Position numbers and translations under genes: made by a program. The notes below the pieces were generated by a model. That model was not told where the DNA came from and did no database searches. It saw nothing but the letters and a program-made list of their open reading frames with translations. From contig CAIQIR010000120.1 in the NCBI GenBank assembly GCA_903871875.1, positions 1-49,468 on the forward strand: a stretch of 49,468 nt of DNA, written 5' to 3'. Shown piece by piece: positions 37,366-46,267 of the stretch. This DNA is from an uncultured Schlesneria sp. GTDB lineage: Bacteria > Planctomycetota > Planctomycetia > Planctomycetales > Planctomycetaceae. Every line of letters starts with the position of its first letter. Positions within the stretch are counted from its first letter, which is position 1.

Positions 37366-38169
37366 ATGCGTACCACCACTATTTGCCTGTTAGCGTTATT
37401 CTGTCCGTTGATCGCCACAGCTCACGATGCGTGGATGGAAACGAATCCCCCTCTTGTCCGGCCGGGTGACGTAGTCCATATCGACCTGAAACTGGGCAAT
37501 CATGGCAACGATCACCGCGACTTCAAACTGGCGGGCAAGGTCTCGCTCGATCCTTGCCAGATTTTCGTCGTCGGGCCGACCGGTGAATCATTCGATCTGA
37601 AACCACAGTTGATCGACACGGGCCTGTCGCCCAAGGAAGGGTATTGGACCGGGCGTTATACGACGTCAGAACCGGGGATGCACCTCGTGGGATACACTGT
37701 CGACAATCTGCGGGGCAAGACCCGGTCCATCAAAAGCGCAAAATCATACTTCCATGCCAGCAAGCGACTGGACGAGATCCCGGAGAATCAACCCGGATTT
37801 GACAAGCCCCTGGGTCATCCCTTGGAAATCATGCCGCTCACGAATCCCGTCACAGCGATGGGAGCCGGTCAGCCAATCCAGGTAAGGCTGTTCCTCAGAT
37901 CGAAGCCGTTGAGTGATGCTCGAGTGTCCTTTATTCCACGCGGAGCCCTTCTCGAAGACGGGTTCGACAAAAGGTTTGAACGCCAGACCAACGCCGAAGG
38001 CGTGGCGACTTACACACCCAGGGAAGGAAATATCATCCTGATCGTCGTCCATCACGCAGCTTTGGACGAACACGGCGACGGATTTGACAGTACTAATTAC
38101 TCCGCCACGATGACGATTTCGGTGCCCCAGTTGTGTCCCCATTGCACCAAAGCCTTGTTAACCAGGTAA
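37366..38169 (+). CDS. DUF4198-family periplasmic protein
   Basis: A 267-residue exported protein of the type linked to nickel or cobalt uptake (NikM/CbiK-associated DUF4198). The signal peptide MRTTTICLLALFCPLIATA is followed directly by HDAWMETN, so cleavage after ATA would give an N-terminal histidine on the mature protein. An immunoglobulin-like beta sandwich follows (PPLVRPGDVVHIDLKLGNHG; GVATYTPREGNIILIVVHH), and the C-terminus carries a CPHCTK pair. ATG 37366 has an AGGAGAG ribosome site. It lies between two Cys-rich/DUF1559 units, suggesting metal handling in the cell envelope. The metal itself is unknown. Confidence 0.82.
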   Translation: MRTTTICLLALFCPLIATAHDAWMETNPPLVRPGDVVHIDLKLGNHGNDHRDFKLAGKVSLDPCQIFVVGPTGESFDLKPQLIDTGLSPKEGYWTGRYTTSEPGMHLVGYTVDNLRGKTRSIKSAKSYFHASKRLDEIPENQPGFDKPLGHPLEIMPLTNPVTAMGAGQPIQVRLFLRSKPLSDARVSFIPRGALLEDGFDKRFERQTNAEGVATYTPREGNIILIVVHHAALDEHGDGFDSTNYSATMTISVPQLCPHCTKALLTR

Positions 38170-38299
38170 ATCCGTTTCGCCCGGCCATCCCGACGAAAGC
38201 GCGATCACCTTCGCGCGACAGCGACCCTGATTGTTTCGAATACCCGAAAGTTCCCTGTCACGACACCCCGCGGTGGCATGCGTCGAGAAGTACGTCCTC

Positions 38300-38974
38300 A
38301 TGAGACAAGTCCGCCACGAATCGAGATGGCCAGTATGCCGCCCGCGAGGGATCGCGTGGTCATCGACGCGTTCGCTTTGGTGGCAGGATTGTCTGCGAAT
38401 CTCGCGGCTGCAAATCATCGCCATTTTGTTGCTCGTGATGACCATCGCGTCGCTGCTGCCGATCCCGCTCACCTCTTCCACTCGTCCAGCTGACAAGGAT
38501 CGTTCGCGTCCTTTTCCGTGCCAGGATCGGCCATGCGGCTGCCGGTCGGCCGAACAATGCAAACGGCAATGTTGTTGCTTTACCGCCGAACAAAAGCTGG
38601 CATGGGCCAGGCGAAACGGTGTCGAGGCCTGCGAGGTGGTCGCCGCGAAGACGAAATGCGAGACCGGCGTTAAGACGACCCGCAAGGGATGCTGCTCGTC
38701 AAAACGCGCGGCCAAATCCTGTTGTACCGCGAGGCCCTCAAAGTCCACGACAAATCCAGTACCAGGCCGCAAGGTCGTGATTGGCGTGATCGCCCTGGGG
38801 TGTCAGGGTCTCGCACAATCCCTGTTCGGCCAGGCGGTCTTTCTGATCCCGTCACCCCTGTCACTGAAGCCACTCGTCCAGCCGCGAGGTGAACGATTCG
38901 TGCTCAAGGGGACATCGTTCGTGCAGCGGTTTCTCGAACCGCCCGTGCCGCCGCCGCGTCTGCTTGAGGCCTGA
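38300..38974 (+). CDS. Membrane-anchored Cys-rich protein, second paralog
   Basis: A 224-residue paralog of the protein at 35.3 kb. It has a transmembrane segment (LQIIAILLLVMTIASLLPIP, about 38-57), then the same cysteine spacing C-x4-C-x-C-x5-C-x3-CCC-x17-C-x8-C from C74 to C120, and the same closing PPVPPPRLLEA. The shared core reads RSRPFPCQDRPCGCRSAEQC then CCCFTAEQK and AWA-RNGVEACEVVAAKTKC. The middle Lys/Cys stretch differs (KGCCSSKRAAKSCC), adding cysteines. ATG 38300 is used with a weak GAGAAG site. Its DUF1559 partner follows. The identical spacing after clear divergence argues that the cysteines are under selection. Confidence 0.7.
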   Translation: MRQVRHESRWPVCRPRGIAWSSTRSLWWQDCLRISRLQIIAILLLVMTIASLLPIPLTSSTRPADKDRSRPFPCQDRPCGCRSAEQCKRQCCCFTAEQKLAWARRNGVEACEVVAAKTKCETGVKTTRKGCCSSKRAAKSCCTARPSKSTTNPVPGRKVVIGVIALGCQGLAQSLFGQAVFLIPSPLSLKPLVQPRGERFVLKGTSFVQRFLEPPVPPPRLLEA

Positions 38975-39312
38975 ATCGACACCCGTGCGACTTCTCGCAG
39001 GGATCATGCGAAAGACAATTCCCCCCCCACCGTGACCTCGGCCGCCAATCGGCAACGAGTGAACCGAAGGGAGGGGATTGGCCAGGGGCAGGTACGTCTC
39101 GCCCCAGGCCGAAATCTTCGTTGGGATCAGTGAATTCTCGTCCCACGAAGATCGTCGCGTTCCACTCGTGGTGGCTCAAACAGATTGCCCCGCGTCGTGA
39201 TCCAGTTCATCGGTTCGCCCGGGTTGCTGCTCGCCATCGATCGATCCACTTTTCCATCGTGTTTTGAATTCCCTCAGGTCAAGCAAGACCTGATTTCTAT
39301 CGGAGACCGTTC
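38975..39312. other. Intergenic region before the second DUF1559 gene
   Basis: About 338 bases. The first part is similar to the gap at 35.9 kb. A small 7-base-pair hairpin (TCAGGTC, 6-base loop, GACCTGA; 39274-39293) lies just before the ribosome site CGGAGACC. No gene recognised. Confidence 0.5.
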
Positions 39313-40449
39313 ATGACTTGTTTCTCGTCGGCTCGACGCCCACGTGGCTTTACCTTGATCGAACTGCTGGTGGTGATCGCCATCATCGCCATTCTGATCG
39401 CCCTGTTGTTACCTGCTGTTCAGCAAGCGCGCGAGGCGGCTCGCCAGACTCAGTGCAAGAACAACCTGAAACAATTCGGCCTGGCACTGCACAACTACGA
39501 AAGTTCCTACAACATGTTGCCCATGCAGGACTCCCAAACCACCGTGGGAACCCTCACGATCGATGGTTTTTCGATTCAGGCCCGCCTGCTGCCCTTCGTC
39601 GATCAGGCGAACTTACAAAACCTGCTCGACTTCAAACAGCCCGCCTGGAGCGGTACGGCCTACAACACCCTGCTTCCTAACCCCAATTTTCTGGCCGCAT
39701 ACGCCACGGCAATTCCGATGTTTCTGTGTCCCAGCGATCCCGCCCCGTCCAAACAGGCCGACTGGAAGGGAGACATCTACGGAGGAATCAACTACATGGT
39801 CAGCGACGGAAGTGGTACGGGCGCGAATACCGACATCCGGCTGCCCACAGATGGAATCGCCTGGAATTTCTCGAACTGCACGCTCAGCAGCATCACGGAT
39901 GGACTTTCCAATACGGTCGTGATGAGCGAATCGGTGCGCAGTACCGGCGTCGACCAGACTCTCGCCTACGGGCAACTACCGCCGTATCCGTATCAAATGA
40001 CCCTCAATTGCTCGGGCGGCGTCATCAGCCCTCCGACGACGCAGACATTCCAGGGATTTAGGGGAACCGGGTCGATCTTTGCCGCGTACGAAGTGGCTCC
40101 GAATAACACGGTCAATGACCCCGTGCTGGCCGCCTGCTGGCCACAATTCAATGGGTGGCGAGGCGTCGGCGGTTCCTCCAGCGACGGCACATTGCGGGGG
40201 CGCGGTACATCGTGGGCCTGCTCGGGCGCCATCAGCACGCTGAACAACGGCTATTCGACGCCGAACAGCAAAAATCCTGACTGCGTCACGCACTTCAGTG
40301 GATGGTTCGGCCCGCGCAGTTGGCATCCGGCCGGCGCCAACGTGTTGCTGGGCGACGGTTCCGTTCGACTGCTGGGCGCGAGCATGGACCAGAACCTGTG
40401 CCACGCCATTCACAGCCGCAATGGCGGTGAAGTCGTCGGCGATTTCTAA
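39313..40449 (+). CDS. DUF1559 protein with type IV pilin-like N-terminus, second paralog
   Basis: A 378-residue protein with [20 protein letters not shown] at its N-terminus (prepilin-like cleavage after Gly expected) and the DUF1559 signatures [45 protein letters not shown] and [12 protein letters not shown]. It is longer than the copy at 36.3 kb by insertions in the middle, so the pair has diverged. CGGAGACC precedes ATG 39313. It is exported and presumably surface- or envelope-bound. It is followed by a possible RNA structure and then the PepSY-TM gene on the same strand. Confidence 0.94.
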   Translation: MTCFSSARRPRGFTLIELLVVIAIIAILIALLLPAVQQAREAARQTQCKNNLKQFGLALHNYESSYNMLPMQDSQTTVGTLTIDGFSIQARLLPFVDQANLQNLLDFKQPAWSGTAYNTLLPNPNFLAAYATAIPMFLCPSDPAPSKQADWKGDIYGGINYMVSDGSGTGANTDIRLPTDGIAWNFSNCTLSSITDGLSNTVVMSESVRSTGVDQTLAYGQLPPYPYQMTLNCSGGVISPPTTQTFQGFRGTGSIFAAYEVAPNNTVNDPVLAACWPQFNGWRGVGGSSSDGTLRGRGTSWACSGAISTLNNGYSTPNSKNPDCVTHFSGWFGPRSWHPAGANVLLGDGSVRLLGASMDQNLCHAIHSRNGGEVVGDF

Positions 40450-40462
40450 CGCGGTTTTGTAT

Positions 40463-40532
40463 GCCAGCGCCAAACAGGGTCGCACCGGCACGGTCACTGC
40501 CGCACGGTGCGACTCTTGGCAGCCGCGCTGGC
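40463..40532 (+). promoter_or_regulatory. Candidate structured RNA element before the PepSY gene
   Basis: Nested inverted repeats: GCCAGCGC (40463-40470) pairs with GCGCTGGC (40525-40532), CCAA pairs with TTGG just inside, and GTCGCACCG (40479-40487) pairs with CGGTGCGAC (40505-40513). The whole would fold as one long stem in the DUF1559-to-PepSY gap. It could be an mRNA stabiliser or a control element. No T-run, so not an obvious terminator. Confidence 0.4.
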
Positions 40533-40660
40533 ATTCGATCCACACGAAATCTGACGGGGGCGCCCCGCTTCGACGTTTCGTGCGTCGTGACAACCTTTCC
40601 GTGGCCCGTGATGCGAATCATCGGTTTTCCTATTACGTATTTCAAAACGAAAAAATATCC

Positions 40661-42058
40661 ATGAGTATTGCACCTGCACCAGCAGCACCGGCGAGTCGCT
40701 GGTGGCCCGACTATCGAACCGTGTGGCGCTGGCATTTCTACGCCGGCCTGCTCACGCTGCCGTTTGTCACCGTGTTGTCGATCAGCGGGGCCATCTATCT
40801 GTTCAAACCGCAAATCGAAGCCTGGAACGATCGTGCCTATGACTCGCTGACAATACACCAGCGCACCACCGTCGCCGAACAGGTTCAGGCGGCCCTGGCC
40901 AGCGTGCCGGAATCCACCCCAAACGGTTACGAGTTACCGGAAACAGTTCAATCCGCCGCGCGCGTGATTGTTCGCCGAAACGGAGCAGCCATCCGGGTCT
41001 ACGTGCATCCGGAAACGTTGGCCATTCTGCACTCCATCCCCGAAAATCAGCGTTTCATGAAAGTGCTATTCCGACTACATGGCGAGTTGCTGATGGGGGA
41101 CCGCGGTTCGAACATTGTCGAACTCGCGGCATCATGGACGATCATCATGATTGTTAGCGGCCTGTACTTATGGTGGCCCCGCAATACCAGGGGTTTGGCT
41201 GGCGTGCTGTATCCTCGGTTACGGAAAGGCTCGCGAATTTTCTGGCGCGATCTGCATAGCGTCTGCGGTGTCTGGATCTCGACGCTGGCGCTGTTCCTGC
41301 TGCTGACGGGATTGCCTTGGGCCAAGTTCTGGGGCAACTATTTCAAAACCATCCGATCCGTGACAGGAACGGCGGTCGCTCAACAGGATTGGACCACCGG
41401 CAGTGAACGTTCTTCGGCAGGTCGTCGATCAGAGGGCGCTTCTGGCGAACATGGCGGCGGCGGGGGGGGACGGCGTTCGGGCGGCGGAGTGATGCCGAAG
41501 GACATGGCAGCCTTCGATCGAGTGGCAGCTGCCGTTCAACCGCTCGGACTTCAACCACCCGTGATCATCGCCCCTCCCTCCCAGGGCTCGGAAAACTGGA
41601 CGGCCAAATCCAATACTCCGAATCGCCCTTACCGTGTGAATCTGGTGGTCAATGGAACGACCGGAGCAATCGTCAGTCGCGAAGGTTTCCAAGACCGGCA
41701 CTGGGTCGACCGGATGGTCGGTACGGGCATCGCCGCCCACGAAGGACAGCTGTTCGGCTGGCCGAACCAGTTGCTCGGACTGCTGACGGCCCTGGGCCTG
41801 GTCTTGTTGTCAGTCAGCGGTGTCGTGATGTGGTGGCGCCGTCGAGATCGAGGCGTACTCGGTGCACCACCGTTCGAAGTTGGTCGTCGCTTTTCCTGCG
41901 GATTGCTCGTCGCGGCCCTTTTGTTGGCCGTCTACCTGCCGTTGTTCGGCGCGTCACTAGTGTTCGTGCTCACGACGGAAAAACTGGTTTTGTCCCATAT
42001 TCCGCGCCTTCGTGACTGGCTTGGACTTCGTCCAAGACCGACCACCACTGCGGTATAG
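40661..42058 (+). CDS. PepSY-associated TM helix protein
   Basis: A 465-residue membrane protein of the PepSY_TM (PiuB/FsrB-like) family, whose members include ferric-siderophore reductases. The first helix follows VWRWHFYAGLLTLPFVTVLS, which matches the family start 'H...gl....p.l..lalTG'. PepSY units follow (for example VHPETLAILHSIPENQRFMK). RLHGELLMGD and SGLYLWWPR mark the second and third membrane segments. A Gly/Ser/Arg-rich linker near 270-290 separates the halves, and conserved histidines (DLHSVCGVW, GIAAHEGQLFGW) could bind haem. ATG 40661 is preceded by an A-rich stretch. It lies last in the Cys-rich/DUF1559 block. Metal reduction is inference. Confidence 0.85.
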   Translation: MSIAPAPAAPASRWWPDYRTVWRWHFYAGLLTLPFVTVLSISGAIYLFKPQIEAWNDRAYDSLTIHQRTTVAEQVQAALASVPESTPNGYELPETVQSAARVIVRRNGAAIRVYVHPETLAILHSIPENQRFMKVLFRLHGELLMGDRGSNIVELAASWTIIMIVSGLYLWWPRNTRGLAGVLYPRLRKGSRIFWRDLHSVCGVWISTLALFLLLTGLPWAKFWGNYFKTIRSVTGTAVAQQDWTTGSERSSAGRRSEGASGEHGGGGGGRRSGGGVMPKDMAAFDRVAAAVQPLGLQPPVIIAPPSQGSENWTAKSNTPNRPYRVNLVVNGTTGAIVSREGFQDRHWVDRMVGTGIAAHEGQLFGWPNQLLGLLTALGLVLLSVSGVVMWWRRRDRGVLGAPPFEVGRRFSCGLLVAALLLAVYLPLFGASLVFVLTTEKLVLSHIPRLRDWLGLRPRPTTTAV

Positions 42059-42074
42059 CCCGATTCGCCCATCG

Positions 42075-43115
42075 TCACGCCGATTCGACGACGATCGGCC
42101 GGCCTTCTTCGGGTGGGCCGGCTGACACGGTATTCACGAGAGGCTCACAGAAACCGGGGGCGGAAATCTGAATTTCGTCGCCCGGTTGGTACTTCCAGTC
42201 ACGCGAACCGAAACTCAGTTTGCTCGTGCCGAAGAAGTGCAGGTGCATGTCGCCCGGCTGACGATGCTGCGAATATTTGAAGTGGTGATCTTCCATGTTC
42301 TTCAGCGAATGGCACATGTTCTTTTCACCGGATCGCAGTTCGCCGCTGTCGTACAGCGTCTGACCGCCGCGCGAGACCGTGCAATGCAACTCGATATCCT
42401 GAAAGTCATGCGTGACCTGCAGTGACGGACCCAGGGAACAATAACGCAGTTTCGACGGCGCCAGATACAGATAGTTGATCGTCTCGGTCGCATGATCTGA
42501 CCACTCGTTACCTAAGGCGAAACCGACTCGTCGCGGATGCCCCTGGGGGTCATTGATGTAGCAGCCGACGATTTCGGGTTCTTCGCCGCCGTCGAGAGCA
42601 AACGCGGGTATCTCGAGTGTGGCTCGTTGGCCGCGCAGGTTGTGTCCGTTCCCTTTATAAAACCATTCGGGGGAAATGCCACGCTCGTTCGGTGCCGGAC
42701 GCCCACCTTTCAGGCCCAGAGCGAACATGCGCGCCGAATCGGTCTGAGGTTCGGCCGATTGCGTGCCGCCGTGCATCTGATCGCGCGATTGCACGCTGCC
42801 CAGATGCGACAGTCCGGTTCCGCTGATCAACAGCCGCGCCGGTTCGGGATGATCGATCGGCGGCAAGAGGTACGGCTGGGAACCGTTGGGCACAGCGGCC
42901 AGCAGTGCGGCGTAGGACAAGCGCGTCGCGGTGGCACGATCTTGCAGGCTTTGCACCAGATCGACCAGCTTCTTTTTCCCCGCGAACGCCTGTTGCACCA
43001 GATCGTAAACGCTGTGACACGACGATTCGGCAGCGGTCAGATCGACGACGTCGGTGCCCTGAATCACACCCACACGACGACCGACACCGGGAAGCACAAA
43101 CTGAACCAGTCGCAT
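42075..43115 (-). CDS. Fumarylacetoacetate hydrolase (FAH)-fold enzyme, AraD1/GguC-like
   Basis: A 346-residue enzyme of the FAH superfamily, starting MRLVQFVLPGVGRRVGVIQG. The central sequence LLISGTGLSHLGSVQSRDQM and EPEIVGCYINDPQGHPRRVG are FAH-like, with acidic residues for a divalent metal. The overall pattern fits the AraD1/GguC branch, which acts on 2-keto-3-deoxy sugar acids. I rest this on the N-terminus and length, so the sub-family is a suggestion. The C-terminus carries SQHRQPGDMHLHFFGTSKLS. ATG 43113-43115 is natural. It is on the minus strand, convergent with the PepSY gene 16 bases away. Confidence 0.8.
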   Translation of the reverse strand: MRLVQFVLPGVGRRVGVIQGTDVVDLTAAESSCHSVYDLVQQAFAGKKKLVDLVQSLQDRATATRLSYAALLAAVPNGSQPYLLPPIDHPEPARLLISGTGLSHLGSVQSRDQMHGGTQSAEPQTDSARMFALGLKGGRPAPNERGISPEWFYKGNGHNLRGQRATLEIPAFALDGGEEPEIVGCYINDPQGHPRRVGFALGNEWSDHATETINYLYLAPSKLRYCSLGPSLQVTHDFQDIELHCTVSRGGQTLYDSGELRSGEKNMCHSLKNMEDHHFKYSQHRQPGDMHLHFFGTSKLSFGSRDWKYQPGDEIQISAPGFCEPLVNTVSAGPPEEGRPIVVESA

Positions 43116-43550
43116 CAGAATCTCCGAAACAGGCCTGTCTTAATGTTGTTGAACGCCCTGCGTTCCCTCGTCCACCGCGCCTCGTCACCCGGCGGACAAC
43201 CTTCGCAGGGATGCGATGATTTGAACGACGAACCGATCGACTGGCAAGCGACGGCACCTCGACGGTCGTGGACGACGAGCGTATTCCGGAAATTATCGAT
43301 TCTCGATCAGAGCATCGCGAACGGCCCGGGACAATTACGGGAATCTGTGCCGGCAGCGGATTTCCTGGTAACCAACACGAACGGACGGGTGTCCGACGGG
43401 AAACCGGGGTTCCGCAACGGCGATTGCCGTCCGTGGTACGGCTCGAATCGGGAAACACCGGGAAGGGGAACGGCCTGAGGATCTTCTCACGGAAAATCGA
43501 CACCCTCGCGAACGATGGGGAACACCTTGGTCATTTCAACAGGACGCAGC
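43116..43550. other. Divergent intergenic stretch
   Basis: About 435 bases between the FAH gene and the DUF4440 gene. Plus-strand open frames extend through it but are antisense shadows of the FAH gene or lack protein character. No repeat or RNA gene recognised. Confidence 0.5.
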
Positions 43551-43937
43551 ATGGAACTCAGCGAACACGATCGCCGGACCTTGGAACGTTTGGAAGAAGA
43601 ACTGTGGCGCGAAGAGACTCGTTTCGATCGGCAGCGGATGGAAGAAATGATTGCCGAGGACTTCTTCGAATTCGGCCGGTCCGGTCGCTTCTATCGAAGG
43701 GAAGAGACGCTGGCCCTGCCCTTGATGCCGCTCTGCGCTGTGATTCCACTGGCCGACTTTCAAGCTCGTTCGCTTTCAGCAGACGTTGCTCAAGTCACCT
43801 ACAACAGCGCCGTGACTTGCGACGGAATTGTCCAGTACGCACGCCGCAGCTCCATTTGGTCACGTACCCAAACCGGTTGGATGCTCAGGTTTCATCAAGG
43901 GACGCCGACTCCCGGTGAAGTTCCGCCGCGCGGCTGA
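43551..43937 (+). CDS. DUF4440 / NTF2-like protein
   Basis: A 128-residue protein of the DUF4440 group (SnoaL/NTF2-like cone fold), usually involved in binding small molecules or as an isolated enzyme-like domain. The start MELSEHDRRTLERLEEELW and the phrases MEEMIAEDFFEFGRSGRFYRREE and YARRSSIWSRTQTGWMLRFHQGT are typical. ATG 43551 has AGGA 9 bases upstream, so I prefer it to the frame that begins at 43515. Soluble, no signal peptide. Its ligand is unknown. It is followed by an AT-rich gap and the primase-like gene. Confidence 0.85.
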   Translation: MELSEHDRRTLERLEEELWREETRFDRQRMEEMIAEDFFEFGRSGRFYRREETLALPLMPLCAVIPLADFQARSLSADVAQVTYNSAVTCDGIVQYARRSSIWSRTQTGWMLRFHQGTPTPGEVPPRG

Positions 43938-44322
43938 ACAAGCGGCCCCAACCCTCTCGACTCGCGGGAGGCACTAATGAAATGCCGCCCCGATCGACTG
44001 GGACGCAATGGACCTGGACCGCTCAACGCAGCCTCATCGGTTTTCCGATCATGGCCCGCTGCCACCGCCGCACGGGACCAGGAATCACCGTTTTTTTGCC
44101 CCTCAATAATTTTTTCTAAATCCATATTGCGTCGCGACAAAATACACAGTAATTTAATACTTAGTCGCAGTCGCCTCAGTTACGGTGGCCGAAATGAACC
44201 GGTCACCGCAGCGGGGAATGCCGGAGGGCGGAGGATCGTCGCCGTGACGACCGAGTCGCCGGATGTCGCACGAACAGGGTCGTGAAGGGACACGCCCCGC
44301 TCAGGAAACAGGAGCTCACCAA
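43938..44322. other. AT-rich leader of the TOPRIM/ATPase gene
   Basis: About 385 bases. The middle (44090-44165) is clearly AT-rich with runs of T and a candidate promoter (44127-44155). GTCGCGAC at 44131-44138 is a short palindrome. TGTCGCACG at 44264-44272 recurs just after the gene at 46166-46174, a weak hint at flanking repeats. No gene recognised. Confidence 0.5.
44127..44155 (+). promoter_or_regulatory. Candidate sigma-70-type promoter
   Basis: TTGCGT (44127-44132), a 17-base spacer and TAATTT (44150-44155) in AT-rich DNA, about 170 bases before the primase-like ATG. A palindrome GTCGCGAC overlaps the -35 side. Consensus match is moderate. Confidence 0.35.
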
Positions 44323-46161
44323 ATGTCGAAACGAACGATGCCGACCAATTGTGGTTTTGATCAACCAGGTCCCGCCGACCGGCCGCGGCAGCCGGCCTAC
44401 AGACCGCAGGGAGTGAAGTACCCCACGCCGACCGAAGCCTTTCAGATCATCGGTGAACCGACCCGTCATTGGTCGTATTGGCTGCCGTGGTCGAAACAAG
44501 AGACCTGGGTGCTGCGGTACGACAAACCGGATGGTTCGCGAAAGTTTCGGGTGATCTCGCAGTACAAGGGCGGGTGGTACATCGACCAACTGCCGCCCGT
44601 TCCATTTCACCTCTATCTCCGCGAAAAACTGGTCGAAGCGGAAACCATCTACGTCTGCGAAGGGGAACGAACGACCTCCTACGCCTACGAGTTGGGTTTG
44701 ACCGGCACGACCTCGCTGGGCGGTCCGTTTCAGGCGAGGCTGTCCGACTGGTCGCCGCTGGAAGACAAGCATGTGGTCGTTCTGCGCGATGCCGATGACA
44801 AGGGACTGAAGTATGCGGAAGAGGTCGCGCAGCTCGCCCTGGCCGCCGGCGCTCGCTCGGCGAAAATCGTGACGCTGCCGGGACTGAACGAGGGCGAAGG
44901 GCTGGTGGAATGGATCGGCGGACGTCACAAGACGGAAGGCCCAGACGCGGTGCGGGCCGAACTGGAAGCGCTGGCCTTGGCCGCGCCCCTGGTGGAACGG
45001 CAGACCTCACCGGTCGCAGGCCGCGAACCGAAGATTCCTCAGGCCGAATTGCGCTGCTTTTCCCAAGTCGCGCCGCAGCCCCAGGAATGGGTCTGGGCGA
45101 ATGTGGTGCCTCAAGCCGCCTTGACGCTGATCACCGGCGAACCGGGCGTGGGGAAAAGTCTGTTGACGATCGAAGTCGCCGCCGCCGTGTCGCGCGGCGA
45201 TGGCGGTCCGCACGGGCAATCGCAGGAAGTCCCTGGAACCCAGGGTGTCCCCGGAGCCGTCATTTTGATCTCGGCCGAAGATGATCCGGCGAAAACGATC
45301 CGACCCCGATTGGATGCGGCCGCGGCCGATGTCTCCCTGGTCTATGCCTGGAACAACCTGGGCGGCAGGGCGAACGAAGACGAGAACAAGCGACCGGTGA
45401 ATGGACAATTCAACCCGCCAGACGATGACGTCACGCTGCTCGAGAGGGAACTCCAGTCCCTGCAGAGTGCGGGGATCGCCGTGCGGCTAGTGGTGATCGA
45501 CCCACTGCGATCGTTCGCCGCCGCCGACCGACCGGTCGATGCCAGCCAACTGGCGATGCGGCTGGCCGAACTGGCGTCGCGTGCGGGAACCGCCATCCTG
45601 ATCGTGGCCGATTCGCCGAGCAGCAGGATCGGAGGGACGGCGCGTTCGTCGCCAGTGGTCGGGGCGTTCGCTACCGTCGCTCGATCAGTCTGGATGATCG
45701 CCCGCGATCTCAACGATCCCCAGCGGCGTCTGGTACGGCCGATCAAAACCAATCTGTGCGGACCGCAACCAGGCTTGGCTTACTCGATTCAAAACCAGGC
45801 GGTGCGATGGGAAGACAATCCGGTCCCGTTGACGAGCGACCAGCTCGTCGCGCAGACCCTCGAGCAACAACGATCTCCGCTGGCCGAAGAAGACGGTAGC
45901 GAGTTGTCGCGCGTGTGCCAGTGGCTCAGGGACCAGCTGCAAGGCGGACGAGTCTTGTCGACCGTGATTCAACAGTACGCGGCCGACAACCAGATCACCC
46001 AGATCACCTTACGACGCGCGTTTCACCAATTGGGTTGCCAGTCGGGAATCGACAAACAGTCTGGAAAATGGTGTTGGTGTCTCGCCGGCCCCTCGACGTC
46101 GTCTGTCGCGGTGGAAAATCAGGTCGCTCAGGCCGTCTCATCGACCGGCCCCGTGGCCTAG
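44323..46161 (+). CDS. TOPRIM plus RecA-like (AAA_25) ATPase, mobile-element primase/helicase type
   Basis: A 612-residue protein. An N-terminal region without a visible CHC2 zinc finger leads to a TOPRIM domain with E113-G-E115 in VCEGERTT and D156-A-D158 in RDADDKG, the metal-binding acidic set of primases. A RecA-like ATPase follows: Walker A GEPGVGKS (272-279), ILISAEDDPAK and Walker B VVIDPL. A winged or HTH-like C-terminus (DNQITQITLRRAFHQLG) completes it. Such fusions are typical of replication proteins in phages, plasmids and integrative elements (RepA/DnaG-DnaB-like). AGGAG lies 7 bases before ATG 44323. Repeats resembling iterons follow downstream. No integrase is in the window. Confidence 0.88.
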   Translation: MSKRTMPTNCGFDQPGPADRPRQPAYRPQGVKYPTPTEAFQIIGEPTRHWSYWLPWSKQETWVLRYDKPDGSRKFRVISQYKGGWYIDQLPPVPFHLYLREKLVEAETIYVCEGERTTSYAYELGLTGTTSLGGPFQARLSDWSPLEDKHVVVLRDADDKGLKYAEEVAQLALAAGARSAKIVTLPGLNEGEGLVEWIGGRHKTEGPDAVRAELEALALAAPLVERQTSPVAGREPKIPQAELRCFSQVAPQPQEWVWANVVPQAALTLITGEPGVGKSLLTIEVAAAVSRGDGGPHGQSQEVPGTQGVPGAVILISAEDDPAKTIRPRLDAAAADVSLVYAWNNLGGRANEDENKRPVNGQFNPPDDDVTLLERELQSLQSAGIAVRLVVIDPLRSFAAADRPVDASQLAMRLAELASRAGTAILIVADSPSSRIGGTARSSPVVGAFATVARSVWMIARDLNDPQRRLVRPIKTNLCGPQPGLAYSIQNQAVRWEDNPVPLTSDQLVAQTLEQQRSPLAEEDGSELSRVCQWLRDQLQGGRVLSTVIQQYAADNQITQITLRRAFHQLGCQSGIDKQSGKWCWCLAGPSTSSVAVENQVAQAVSSTGPVA

Positions 46162-46267
46162 TGCGTGTCGCACGGACGTGTCGCGTTGAAACAGGGGTTA
46201 GACACTGTGGATTTAGGCTCGCGGGACACCACACTGATCGTTGATGCGATCAAAAGCCTACAAAATA

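Noticed and set aside
39274-39293. 7-base-pair hairpin before the second DUF1559 gene as a terminator or riboswitch
   Set aside because: Too short, no T-run, and absent before the first DUF1559 gene.
42537-43478. 313-codon plus-strand frame
   Set aside because: Antisense to the FAH-fold gene; residue content is Arg/Gln-rich without a domain.
44264-46174. TGTCGCACG on both sides of the primase-type gene as possible attachment sites
   Set aside because: Nine bases is too short, the flanks differ, and no integrase is seen.
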